DNA from: Mercurialis annua
Taxonomy: Eukaryota; Streptophyta; Magnoliopsida; Malpighiales; Euphorbiaceae
DNA length: 64,000 nt
Direction: 5' to 3'
Assembly: GCF_937616625.2 (NCBI RefSeq)
Contig: NC_065570.1
Span: 17,370,001 to 17,434,000 of the forward strand
Both the position numbers and the translations under genes were made by a program. Shown here piece after piece: positions 36,536 through 47,060 of this stretch (position 1 is the stretch's first letter; each line of letters starts with the position of its first letter). The notes beneath the pieces are model-generated. The model made no database searches. It had not been told where the DNA came from and saw only the letters and a program-made list of their open reading frames with translations.

Positions 36536-37251
36536 GAACGAAAAGAGACCCATCATCAGTAACGACTTCACGTCTTACCAGATGGCGTCAAATCTATCTT
36601 TAATTTTTTGTATGCCATCTTTTATCAATAAAAGTTCAATTTTGCTGCTATTTGATTAGCCAGACGAACCAATAAAGAAATGAAAATCAAGAACAGCCAC
36701 GAACAATTAAATCAAAGATGAAAGAAGAAAAAATAAAGATCAAATTCAAGAAAGGCTAAGAGCCAAGAAAATGAATATACTCAAGGCAAAATCGCCAGAA
36801 TAGGCAAAACGCCACTAAAGGTTAAAAGCCAAGAAAATGAGTTTAAATTAACTCAAGGCAAAATCGCCGGAATAGGAGAATCGCCACCAAAGGTTAAGAA
36901 AATGAGTTTAAATTAACTCAAAGCAAAATCGCCGAACCAGGCAAATCGCCACAAAAGGCTAAAAATGAGTTTAAATTAACTCAGAAAAGGCAAATCGCCA
37001 ACAAAGAGTTTAGATTAACTCAACAAAAATAAAAAGAGTTTAGATTAACTCAACAAAAACAAAAATAAAAAGAGTTTAGATTAACTCTATAAAAAGCAAA
37101 GAACAGGGTTTAGAATAACCCTCGAGGCAAATCAAGTACATAAAAATAAGGCGAAAGCACATTTCGAAGAAACATAGAAAATATATTCATAAATTGTGAA
37201 TTACAAAAAGCAAAATCAATACATCAGCAAATACAATCAAAAGAAAAACTA
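36536..37251 (+). repeat. Tandem-repeat region replacing pol in TatA
   Basis: After about 200 bp of gag 3' flank comes an array (about 36,740-37,135). Three longer units of about 70 bp contain AATGAGTTTAAATTAACTC and GGCAAAATCGCC. Shorter units (about 30 bp) follow, built on AGAGTTTAGATTAACTCAAC. The core GAGTTTAAATTAACTC has inverted 5-bp arms. Tandem repeats at this place (between gag/pol and the antisense gene) are known from Tat-lineage elements such as Retand. No coding content. Confidence 0.85.
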
Positions 37252-37728
37252 CTAGACGCGGTCTTTAGACATCTTGGCGAGAAGATCACGGGCGATGGCC
37301 TGGGGATCCAACCCGTTAACCCCAGAAAGATCAATATTAGGATTCTGCTCTAGAAGCTTCCTCCCAATCGCAAGGCGATACTCGCTTATCAAAGCAGAGT
37401 AGAAAGCCTTCGTATCTAGCAGACGGATGTGAAGACCCTCAACCTCCGATCTTAGATTGTCCCTCTCCCCACCAACAAGGGAATTGATCCGAATAAGCTC
37501 CTCAATCTCTTGAGGCAAGTCATCAGTCTTTTTCTCAATCACTTTCACCTGGCGATCATTAATCGCATCCTGCGCCTTGAGCTGCGCCAGGAGAGAATCA
37601 TGCTCTTCCAAAGAGGCCTTCAATTTCGCCCTTTCAGACTCGGAAGTCGCCAAAAGAGAAGACAAACGCTCGACCTCCTCCTCGGCACACTGTCGGCGGT
37701 CGTTCAATACCAAAACAGATTGAAGAGC
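37252..37728 (-). CDS. TatA antisense gene, C-terminal coiled-coil exon
   Basis: Reads ALQSVLVLNDRRQCAEEEVE from an acceptor (TGTGTAG at 37,731-37,729) to a TAG/TAA-type stop at 37,252. Heptad-like Leu/Glu pattern over most of its length implies a long coiled coil. The C-terminus (NPNIDLSGVNGLDPQAIA) matches the sister element at 63.1-63.2 kb (NPDVDLSDVNQLDPASLA), showing conservation at protein level. It joins the preceding exon in phase. Confidence 0.75.
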   Translation of the reverse strand, partial: ALQSVLVLNDRRQCAEEEVERLSSLLATSESERAKLKASLEEHDSLLAQLKAQDAINDRQVKVIEKKTDDLPQEIEELIRINSLVGGERDNLRSEVEGLHIRLLDTKAFYSALISEYRLAIGRKLLEQNPNIDLSGVNGLDPQAIARDLLAKMSKDRV

Positions 37729-37807
37729 CTACACACAACAGAAATAAACAAATAAGAAAACAACTGAATACAAAAAACATATTATACTCAAGAAAGAAAG
37801 AACTTAC

Positions 37808-38386
37808 AGAGAAACCATGAAAACAAGCCAGATCGGAAAGCTCTTGACCCGGCCTACCACAAAACCACATGACATCAGCAGGAATCGCCAAAGTCCGGAT
37901 ATATTCCGCTAGCACTCTCGGATTCAGCAAACTGGCAGGATCCTGACCTTCGACCCACTGAACCAAGTCTGGAGCAGAAGAAGAGCTTCCAGGAAAACTC
38001 TCCCTCGTTGGAGAATCATCGCCAACTCGACGTCTTTTTCTAGACGGAGAATCCGGGTCTCGACCTAGAGAAATCTCTCCCGAATCAGCAACAACAGGCC
38101 CCTCTGAGGCCACACCCCCAACTCCCCCCGAGACGATAGATGATGCTAGAGGGGGAAGTAGTGACGGAACCGCCTCGTCACCTACTGGATCAGCCGACTC
38201 ATCATCATCAACAATAATAATCTCAGGCAACGCTATCTCGGCAGGAGCTATGGGAATATCAACAGGAGCCCCATCCACGTCAATGTCGCCAGGAATAATG
38301 TTGGCAATAGGAACGTCAGGACCACCCATCGGAACGTCCAAATCTACTTGAAATCCGGAAAGGAAATCGTCAGAAGAAGAAGACAT
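37808..38386 (-). CDS. TatA antisense gene, middle exon
   Basis: ATG at 38,386 (MSSSSDDFLSGFQVDLDVP), directly after a TTTTGTAG. An acidic, Pro/Val-rich low-complexity stretch leads to a basic patch SRKRRRVGDD (a possible nuclear localisation signal) and a conserved end VLAEYIRTLAIPADVM. A donor CT|GTAAGTT at 37,807 joins in phase to the coiled-coil exon. In the sister copy the corresponding part also begins with ATG after TTTAGTAG and carries a KRLKKRKSSK patch. It could be a separate ORF start rather than an internal exon. Confidence 0.65.
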
Positions 38387-38430
38387 CCTACAAAAGAAAC
38401 ATTAAAAAGAACTTAAGCAAACTAATATAC

Positions 38431-39145
38431 CTTGAACAAAAGAGTAGCAAAGATCCGCCAAGCCTCGAGGAGGATCCTCCAAAGGAAGCCATCGACGCCG
38501 AAGATGACTATTGACCAAGACATCTAAAATAGGACGCGATTCAACACTACAGGAAGATATGTCGAAAGGAAGTTTTGACTCGGACAAACTTAAAGGAGAA
38601 GAACAGCTCCGAACTGGATGAGAAGAAAAACCATCCGAAAAATGAAGAAAAGCAAATTTATGGTAGACAATAAAGAAACGCCTTCGCCAGCGACTGGTTA
38701 GGCAAGGAAGATAAATACGAGATCGCCCTTCTCTACCAAGGGCGAAAACGAAGCAGCCATCACACTTCCTAAAGTCTACAAAATGATATAACACTTTGAG
38801 AGAAGGGGCACAGCCCCGGAGCCTACATGCCTCCGAAAAGGCGAGCACTACTCTAATCGTACCAGGGTAAAGTTGCCCCAGAGCAACCTTTAAATCCCTA
38901 CACACTTCTACTAAAAATGAATCTAAAGGAAACCTAAGACCAGCATCAAATTGCTCTTCGAAGAGAACCGCCCTACAAGAAGATCCGGGAGAATCAGACG
39001 CAGCCATATCGGCACCGGGTAATATTACCCTATAATCGAAAGGAAAACTATACTTAAAATAGATATCTAAGACTTCATCCCTACGAAGCTTTGATCGGGT
39101 AAAAGCCATAGCAGCGCATGCATCTTCCACTCGACTAAGAGGCAT
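38431..39145 (-). CDS. TatA antisense gene, PF04195-like N-terminal part
   Basis: ATG at 39,145 (MPLSRVEDACAAMAF). The core AVLFEEQFDAGLRFPLDSFL, VALGQLYPGTIRVVLAFSEA and RLRGCAPSLKVLYHF is the domain annotated in plants as putative gypsy-type transposon (Transposase_28, PF04195). It has no known catalytic function. It ends at a donor-like CAAG|GTATAT at 38,430. Joining to the acceptor at 38,388 would shift the frame, in both this and the sister copy, so translation may be of two ORFs or use other sites. Antisense ORFs of this kind are established in the Tat lineage. Confidence 0.75.
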
Positions 39146-39670
39146 CCTAGAACAGGGAATCACAAACATAAACACAAAATAAGGATCAAACAAAAAATAT
39201 ATTGAAGAACACGTTGAAGAACACATCGAAGAACAACAAGCACAGAAAAGGAATTTCCAGAATATAAACCATGAAGAATATATACAAAGAAGAAAGCCAT
39301 ATTAACATCCAAACAACGAAAGAAAATATACCTGAAAAATCTCTTGAAAACAAGTCACGAAGAATCAAATGATCAAACGAAGAACGAAAAGGGAAAAGCT
39401 ACAAGAAATGAGAGTAAATTCGAAAAGTAAGTAAGAGGGAAAAGAAGAAATACAAAGAGATTAAATAAAAAACGCTTTTGAATCATTAACCGTTGAAATC
39501 ATTAAATGCTGACACGTGGCAACACAGAATCTTACTAAAGAAGAAACGTCACCCACAAACATATGAAACGACTCGCCCGGAATACAAAACGACTCGCCCG
39601 TATAAGAGAACTCAGCTCCAAAAGAGCCAAAATCCACTAAGGCATAAATGCCAAACTACTTCAGCTCACT

Positions 39671-39684
39671 TGCGGGGGGGCTAA
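39671..39684 (+). promoter_or_regulatory. Polypurine tract of TatA
   Basis: TGCGGGGGGGCTAA directly before the 3' LTR. The sister element has the same arrangement in reverse (TTAGCCCCCCGC at 60,920). Confidence 0.85.
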
Positions 39685-40278
39685 TGATGGATACCGAATC
39701 CTACTGTAAGTATAATGGAGCCGAGTTGCAGGAGATCTACTCTCAGGTGACACCGGACTCCCCCTGAAGACCGAAAAGGTATGAAGGAGATGCCGAATCT
39801 CTAAGATTCGGTAACACGCTAATAAAGACCGAATCCCACATGATCCGCCAAGAGCGCGTCAGGCCCGGGATTCGGGTAAACGACTAAATATGGAAATCTT
39901 GTCCTATTTGGACACAAACACTACATATGGAAGGATAAGCTCTACTTTAGGAAGATAAGACTATTTAGGAAGACGTTCCTAAATAGGACTCTTATCAGAT
40001 TAAGGTAGATCCCGACAAATCAGGAGAATCTCTGCGATACGGCCGAATCCCTACAAAGTAGGATTCACCTGCCTAATACAACTCTGCTAGGTATATTCGA
40101 CTACTATAAAAAGAGCACGAGGTATGCCTAGAATCACAATTACATTCATATACTCAAAACGCTGCTCAAAGCTCTAGACTGACTTTAGCATCGGAGAGTT
40201 AATCGGACAACCACCGTCCGGTTAGCTTCTACCCTGTTTTGCAGGTTCACTCACCGGTTCAGAAGGCAGACTCCATCA
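39685..40278 (+). repeat. 3' LTR of TatA (594 bp)
   Basis: Same as 33,377-33,970 as far as I can compare by eye, followed by the target duplicate TTTAT. Confidence 0.95.
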
Positions 40279-40283
40279 TTTAT

Positions 40284-41480
40284 TATATTTTAATATAACT
40301 TCTTTAAATTTATAACAATCTTAATTTTTTGCGTTTTGTTTTGTTCTACATTTAAGAAATCCAACGTATAACATTTAAATTGAAATAAAATAAACCATAG
40401 AGTACATAGATTGTAAGATAAGTTTTGTTTCACTTCTATTTAAATTTAAGTTATGAAGAAAGTTATTTAAGCAAAATATAACATCTTTAGTTTTATTTTT
40501 TTTAATTAAACAATTACCCCACTAACCAATAATAATAATAATAATAAATAAATAAATAAATATTATTATATGGATAGTGCAAAAAGAACTTTGATATATA
40601 ATTTAATAAAGGTGGAGACAATGGAATTATTCCTATAGTCCAATTCATAATTAACTAATAACCATTTTATTAGTTTATGTAATATTAGACCATATAATTA
40701 ATTATGTGTCACTAATATAAAATTATTACAATAATAATCTTATAAAAAGAAGAAGGTGAAGAGGTGGGTTTTATCTTAGGGTTAATGTTATAAAAATTCA
40801 CTAACTTTACACGTTTTCTCATTTTAATCACGCAGTTTAAATTTTCTCATTTGCATGCACGAACTACCACTTTTTCTCAAATTCATACACTTTTTCTCTG
40901 TTATTTTTTCAAACATGGCATATGTGATGAGTTAATCATCAAAATATCCAGCAAAAAATAAGGTTACATTTAGACCTTGAATTATTTTATATGTTCAATT
41001 TTAACCTCAAAGTTAATATCATTTCTAATCACTCAAATCAACCTAATTTACCAACGTACTTTCCTTCCAATTTAGTTTGCATATATTTATTTATTATTAT
41101 ACAACCTCTTACTTATTTAGAATAATTATTATATTAAATAGATTTCCTTAAATTCAATTTAATTTAATATTAATCATATTTTAAATTATCATGTAAATGC
41201 TTATGAATGACACTTACGCCTGATCATAAAAAAATGAAATGCATGGAATGTATGAGCATGACTATATCCAATTTAAATGTGGGTATTACACTTGGGGTTT
41301 TTATTCAAGTTTCGAGCGAACCTATCTCTTTTTTCTCTCATAGGGTTTTTATTAAAGTTTCGGGCAAACTATCTATTTTTTTCCCTCTTGCAGTTTTTAT
41401 TCCATGTCTCTTCTCTCCATGGTGATTGCTATAAGGGGTGAATCACCTTCTCTCCTTCTCCCAAAGCCTCTTCTCTTTAT
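40284..41480. other. AT-rich intergenic DNA
   Basis: No coding motif seen. It has a short (AAT)n/(AAAT)n run at 40,529-40,562. A stretch at about 40,780-41,060 (TTCACTAACTTTACACG, TTGCATGCACGAACTACC, AGACCTTGAATTATTTTATATG) has the style of decayed MITE arms, but no second arm is found. Confidence 0.5.
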
Positions 41481-41569
41481 TTTTTTTATTTTTGTTTCTC
41501 TTTAGACTTTTCTTACTTTGATTTTTTGGCTTTTGCCTCCTTCCTCAGAAGGTTCTTCTCCTCTCTAAG

Positions 41570-42420
41570 TCAAAATATTTTTTTAGGGTATCGCCCATCA
41601 AAATTGAGTAGTTTATCTACTAGTTTGTCAAATTTAGTCCCTTTTTGAAGAGTTTTGGTCGCTATGTCCACGTTTAAATTATCAATTTTCATGGCTTCTT
41701 TATTAACTCTTTCTATATCACTTAACTGAATTTCTCCTTCCTTTTGCTTGCACGCCCAAAGGATGCTTGTGGTTGATTTTGCTGGTATATTAGTCAAATA
41801 CTTGGCCAAGAATTTGTTAGTTAATGTAGTATAATTTTTAATTTAACTAGCTTTCAGACGATAAAATCATCTTTTGGCGGTGCCAATTAATGTAGTCTCC
41901 TTCGTCTTTTTTTTACTTTTTCTTCCTTTTATTGTGATTTTATGGTCCTTTCTTGCTTTTTTACTCCTTATAGGATTCTCTTCTTAATCTATTCGTTCGT
42001 TCCGTCCAAGGTTTTCTCCTTCATTCTTTGCGTCGTTTTACTCTCCATTATTTTTATTTGTGTTCCCTATATTTTCTTTAATTTTTTCTCCATCTTCATT
42101 ATTCTGGATAGTGTTCCCTTTGGTTTTCTGTTTTTTTTCTCTCCATAATTCCATATTTTTGGGTTTTTCCTTTCATCCTTATTATTCTATTTGCTCCTTG
42201 CAGAAGTTTATTTGGCCAGCATCTCTCGCATTATTTCCTTTGTCTATATTTTTTTCTTTTTCGGTGATTTTTAGACTTGACTCCTTCGTTCCCACCAGTT
42301 GTTTGTTCTTTTTCCGTGATGATATCTACTCATTCCTCCTCTTTTTATCATATGGTTGTTTTTAACGGTGATCCTTTTATTTCTTCTTGATTTTTGTGCT
42401 CCTTTGCTCTCTCCATAGAG
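41570..42420 (-). pseudogene. Tat-like gag fragment, decayed
   Basis: Minus-strand frame 41,809-41,570 reads KYLTNIPAKSTTSILWACKQ and KEAMKIDNLNVDIATKTL, closely matching TatA gag (RYLTNIPAKTTTSILRACIQ, KQAMKIDNLNVDMATEAL). Further right (to about 42,420) the minus strand is Lys/Glu-rich with many breaks, as expected of the decayed hydrophilic gag N-terminus. Together with the reversed LTR fragment at 45,187-45,386 it would form the 5' part of one old minus-strand Tat element, split by the LTR at 42,424. Confidence 0.65.
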
Positions 42421-42423
42421 TTT

Positions 42424-45180
42424 TAATACCCCGTAGGTTTAAGTGTCGTTAAGTGCAACGTGTCCTGTAGAGAGGGGTCAGAGTTGTAAAAATATAAAAT
42501 ATTTGGATATTAAAGAAAGGAAGATATCGGAGTAGGACGTGTGTGTTTAAGGATTTGAATGAGAAAATTTGAATATCGGCATTCGTTAAAGTAAGAAATA
42601 ATAATAGAAGAAAGAATGGACAAGAAAATAGAAACAATGAACTTTATGTCTCGGACTGAAATTTAAGTGTTCTAGCCGAGAATAATTCTAAAGGATTTAT
42701 TGGATTATAAATTAATAAGAGATTGGAATAGTATTATTTATTTGGATACAAATAATATGTATGTAATCGAGTTAAATCGGTTAAGTGATCGTTGGACAAA
42801 AACGAGTAAAAGAAAGGATATAAGTGCGAATTGTTAGAAAATAAAAGATGAGGAACTAACAAGCATTTTAACCATAATATAAATAGCCAAGCATATGACT
42901 AAAATCAGCAAATACTGATTCTTGAAGATCAAAAACGATTTCTTTCTCTCCAAACTCTAGGAAAAATTGTTTTGGCTACAATTTCTTCCTTAGGATTAGG
43001 AACTGAGCGATTCTTATTGTGTTGGAAAGAGAAAACAATTTTCTATCTTCTTGTGGCATCAATTTAAGGTAATAATCACTTCTTGGCTCCTGTAAATTAA
43101 GGTTCAGTTGCTTTTTAGGGTTTATGGAGTTACATTGGGGTTTTTGTGCATAAGTATTTGTAAGCATATATTAAAGGATTTTGATGGTGAATTTGATGGT
43201 TAATTTTTGGCTTTGATCAATAGCTAAGGTGAGGTTTAAATTCTGAATTTGATGGGCTTTGATTGATAAAATTGGATAATGAATTAGCCTATGTGTTCGG
43301 CAATTTCCATGGAATTGATAATGTTTGATGATTGATGTTTAAGGTTATATAAATTGTGTTGTAATTCATAAATAATGAATGAATTTGGTATTGGAAAAGG
43401 GATTAGGCTTCGGTCCTCAATCTGGGGTGAGGATATGAGAATTATTAATGTATATGAACATTTGTTTTTGGTTGTCAAAGCTGAAATTAAGTTGTGTTAG
43501 GTTGATAAAGTTTGAATGAAACTTTGATGGGTAGTGAATTGTAAATGATTTTAATGATGTTTGATTAAAGATTGTGAAGTGTTTATGTTGGAATGTTGAG
43601 ATTGAATTGTATGGATATAGAATGCATGATTTCTATAGGTTATAAGTCTCGACGCGTAATAAGTTATGATTTGAGTTTACGCAAACTACTTTGACATTTT
43701 GTAGAAAATTATTTTGCAAAACAGCCATATTGCGAGATAAATGTCTTGAGTTGTATAACTTCAAATTAGGCTCTGTTTGTTGGTATAAAACTTAAGGATG
43801 ATATCTATGATTTTCTTAGTTTAGTTTTTCCTAATTTGGTCTCTAAGATGTTCACTTGGAGCAGAACATTTAGTTGTGCAGATTGTTATGCATTTTTAAA
43901 ACAGCCAAAGGAAATAACCTTTCAGGTGCTAGTTTCAGAACGAGGTCTAAACGAAAGTTTTAGAGGACATTCCGAACATTAGGAATGTCAATTTTATTTA
44001 GAATTTGGACCAATTTAAGTGACAGTTTAATAGCTTAAAATGGCTGAATAACGTGAATTAAATGGGAATGTGTAAGAAGTTAACTTTAATGGAAATTTTG
44101 GAGACTTTAGAGATGTCGAATGAAGTTCGAATCTAAATAAAAGTCGTAGACGATGTTACGGAATTAAAAAATGACCAATTTTTTTTAATATGGGCTATTT
44201 TAAATGAGCGGTTTTGATAGCCGAAATTTGCTAGAAATCTAGTTTTGGATAAATTAATTATAGTTAGATCTTTATTAATTCGAGCTATTGTCGAATTTGC
44301 GTAGAATCGGCGAGGCGACTAACAAGGGAACCTGGAACATAAAGAACGCGACATAGCTTGACTATTTTCGAAGATTATGGATAGCAAGTTGTGAGTACAC
44401 GCTACTCATGCGTATTATACATATATTTATTTTGTGCTATAATATATATAAGTATTAAGTTACATCGCATGATATGTTATTTTCTTGTTTTATATATATA
44501 TATATATGATTTGTATATCAAATTATTAATTGTGTTGTTTGTGAACACTAGTATTTGATACGTGGGAAACGAGCTATCTATTAGGCGTCAATAGGCTGTG
44601 TAATCACCAGTGTCCGATTAAGTCATAGAATTAATCTCGATAGATGTTTGTATTTAGAAATGTTTGATTGGAGATTGTTATATGTGGACTATGTTTGGGG
44701 ATGGAAAGGAGGATTATTTTTTGTAAATACGAGTTTAACTCAGTTGAACTATCTCGGGACCCATATCTAGTGAGTTAACTCAGTTGAACTATCTCGGTAC
44801 TCACAACTTGAATTAAGAAGTGGCATGAATTAACTCGTGGATCTATCTCGGGACTATTACTACATTGTAGTGGTTAACTCGGTTGCTCCTATGTCCATAC
44901 AATGTTTCGATACAATGTGAGAGGGATATGATACGAATAGGATACATATAGGAAACTGTATGAATTTAAGATTAAGATTTCGATCGGATCAATTACTTGA
45001 AATATATAATATGTTTATATATATATATATATATATATACATGTTTTGTTTCTAAAATACAATGTTATTTTGAGTAGTACCATTAGTAATGTGTACTCAC
45101 TCAGCATTGTCTGACCCCGTTTATGTTTACCCATTTCAGGTGGCTAGAGTCGGATCAGACAGTCAATCTCTATTTGGCAT
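42424..45180 (+). repeat. Truncated LTR, plus strand, iMet-type superfamily
   Basis: Begins TAATACCCCGTAGG (first TG lost) and has a TATA-like AATATAAATAGCC near 42,877. It carries four diverged copies of a TTAACTCAGTTGAACTATCTCGGGAC word (44,728-44,890), shared with the LTR at 48,532. It ends near ATTTCAGGTGGCTAGAGTCGG, a word also near the 3' end of the LTR at 17,772. The last few hundred bp, including the GTCGTGACA end, are missing. There is no coding content and no obvious palindromic array. Confidence 0.6.
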
Positions 45181-45186
45181 GTAAGT

Positions 45187-45386
45187 CTATTTAGGAATGA
45201 GTCTCTGAAATAGGATTATACTTCTTGATTAGGAATGTGATTCTATTTCTTCTACAAAATCTGTGTCTTATAGAATCTCCTTTATTGTTGGTATGTAATT
45301 ATATTCAGATTCTTCGGGGGGTCCCGAGGTCCGTCTTGATGGGAGAATCTCACAGGACTCTGTTCATAATATTTTGGCTTCCATCA
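45187..45386 (-). repeat. Tat-like LTR fragment
   Basis: On the minus strand it begins TGATGGAAGCC at 45,386, the same TGATGGA start as TatA and TatB LTRs. It continues with AATCCTATTTCAGAG and ATTCCTAAATAGAC, words resembling the TatB LTR. It probably belongs with the gag fragment at 41.6-42.4 kb. Confidence 0.5.
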
Positions 45387-46249
45387 ATAACTAATTTATT
45401 AAATCTACTAAAAATAATTTTTAATAATTAAGTTGGATTATTTTAATATTTAATTAGTAATTATTTTCAACAATAAAAAACGCTAAGAAAACACAAATGT
45501 AGAGGGAGAAATCATTCAAGAAGGTGCAGTTTAATCAAAATAAGTAAAATGACGGTACAACTACAATGTGTATTGCAAAGGTCTACTCAAAATCCATCAC
45601 CAGCCTAGTGCTGTAACAAATGTTTTAGCTAATGTTTTAGAAAGTGAATCAGTAGCTGAACCGGTTATGCTTCCTTTTAACGGTTCAATCGTCGGTTGAA
45701 CCAGTTGAGAAAAATTATAAAAAGAAAACATTTTCGAGGAGTAGTAATATTCGTCTTCTTCTTATTTATTTGAGAGTTGATCCTTTTTTTTTAATTGATT
45801 CATGATTTACAGCTTTTACTTTCTCAACAATTTATCATTACCATTTTTTGATGAAATTTTATTTATGAACCCACTAACTAACTTTCAATAAATTACAAGT
45901 AAGTCAAACTTTTATAATATGGGACACCGTCCCCCATGGCGGCTAGGGTTTACTCAGCACGACGGAAAGCATATAAAAACCGTTAATTGAAAGGATTTTT
46001 GTTGTGCCTGTCTTGCATATTGGCAAGTTTGTTGTCTTGTGCGTTGCAATAAGTTTCTCTCTTTTTTTTCTTTCTTTTTGTAACACCATTGTTTATTGGC
46101 CTAGGATCTTTCTTTCTTGTAACCACAGCGATCTACTACCCATTACCTGGCCTTTTATTACCCAATTATCTCTCATTCTTTCATGCAAAATTATGTCCAT
46201 GCAAAATATCAATTCACAAGCATAAGTGTTATGTTATATTTTATCTCAA
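45387..46249. other. Unassigned spacer upstream of the LINE
   Basis: AT-rich with no protein motif I recognise. A short stretch at 45,650-45,720 (GAACCGGTTATGC, GGTTCAATCGTCGGTTGAACC) is CGGTT-rich like small plant DNA transposons. The part after 45,920 (CCCCCATGGCGGCTAGGG) may be LINE 5' UTR. Confidence 0.35.
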
Positions 46250-46339
46250 TTATCTTTGGCTACAGTGACTGCTATTATGGTTGACGTCCTAGCTGTTGTG
46301 GAGGAGGAGGTTGAGATGGATTTTAGAATAACAGTTATG

Positions 46340-47060
46340 AGTTGTATCTTTTGGAATTGACGTGGTTTGGCCAACCAACGCGCAATTAGATTTTTTGGAG
46401 ATTTCGTCAAGAATAAAAATTCGCCTTTTTTGTTTTGGTGTGAAACTTTTATTTCTTTAGCTCGTATTTTGGCTATCAAATCTGCTTTAGGGTATGATGG
46501 TCTTTGTTGTATGGATAATGTGGGTCGAAAGGGTGGGTTGGCCTTAATGTGGAAGAATTTATTTGATGTCGAGATTATTCAGTCTTGTTATAACTTTATA
46601 GATGCTGCAGTTCAAGATGGGGAGGGTAAACTCTGGCGCACCACAGGTTTTTACGGAGTCCCGGATAGAGTTAAGAGGCGGGACTCTTGGAATTTGGTCA
46701 CCAACTTAAGGCAGGTGAATAACTTACCATGGTGCGTTCTTGGCAATTTTAACGACATCCTTCTTCAAGATGAGAAGAGAGATCGGTCAGTTCAGCCATC
46801 ATGGCTTCTTCAAGGTTTCCGTAATGTTATTGTTGAAAATGGTCTAGTTGACATTGGTGCCTCGGGTTATAAGTATACTTGGAGTTGTGGTCGTGATCCG
46901 TCTTGTAAAGTCGACGAGCATCTGGATAGAGCTTTTTGCAACAGTTATTGGCTGGTTATTTTTCCAGATACGAAAAGTTTTTAATTATGAAACCTCTACG
47001 TCCGATCATCTTCCAATCGTGCTGAGTACTCAGAAGTCTATTCCTAAAGTGCGCAAGAAT
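46340..47060 (+). pseudogene. LINE endonuclease domain (APE type)
   Basis: Starts FWN*RGLANQRA, with a TGA inside the conserved WNxRG motif. Then come FLFWCETFISLARI (the catalytic Glu motif), VGRKGGLALMW, TGFYGVPDRVKRRDSWNLV, WCVLGNFNDIL and EHLDRAFCNSYW. The usual GDFND is GNFND here, so the catalytic Asp is lost. A frame change near 46,960 leads to STSDHLPIVL, the final His motif. In the family this domain nicks target DNA to start integration. Confidence 0.85.

Larger units (their letters stand above)
33377..40278 (+). mobile_element. Young non-autonomous Tat-lineage LTR retrotransposon (TatA), 6,902 bp
   Basis: Complete element with 594-bp LTRs at both ends that look identical by eye, LTR ends TGATGGA..TCCATCA, and a 5-bp target duplication TTTAT (33,372-33,376 and 40,279-40,283). 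Order: LTR, TGGCGCCG primer site, gag-protease ORF (829 codons, intact), tandem-repeat region, antisense gene in three exons, G-rich polypurine tract, LTR. RT, RNase H and integrase are absent, so it must use enzymes supplied in trans. Matching LTRs point to a very recent insertion. Tat-lineage assignment rests on the gag sequence, primer site and antisense gene (known as aORF in this lineage). Confidence 0.93.

Noticed and set aside
38431..39145. Reading the PF04195-like protein as a DNA transposase
   Set aside because: Despite the family label it has no DDE motif visible and lies inside an LTR element with terminal LTRs and a primer site.
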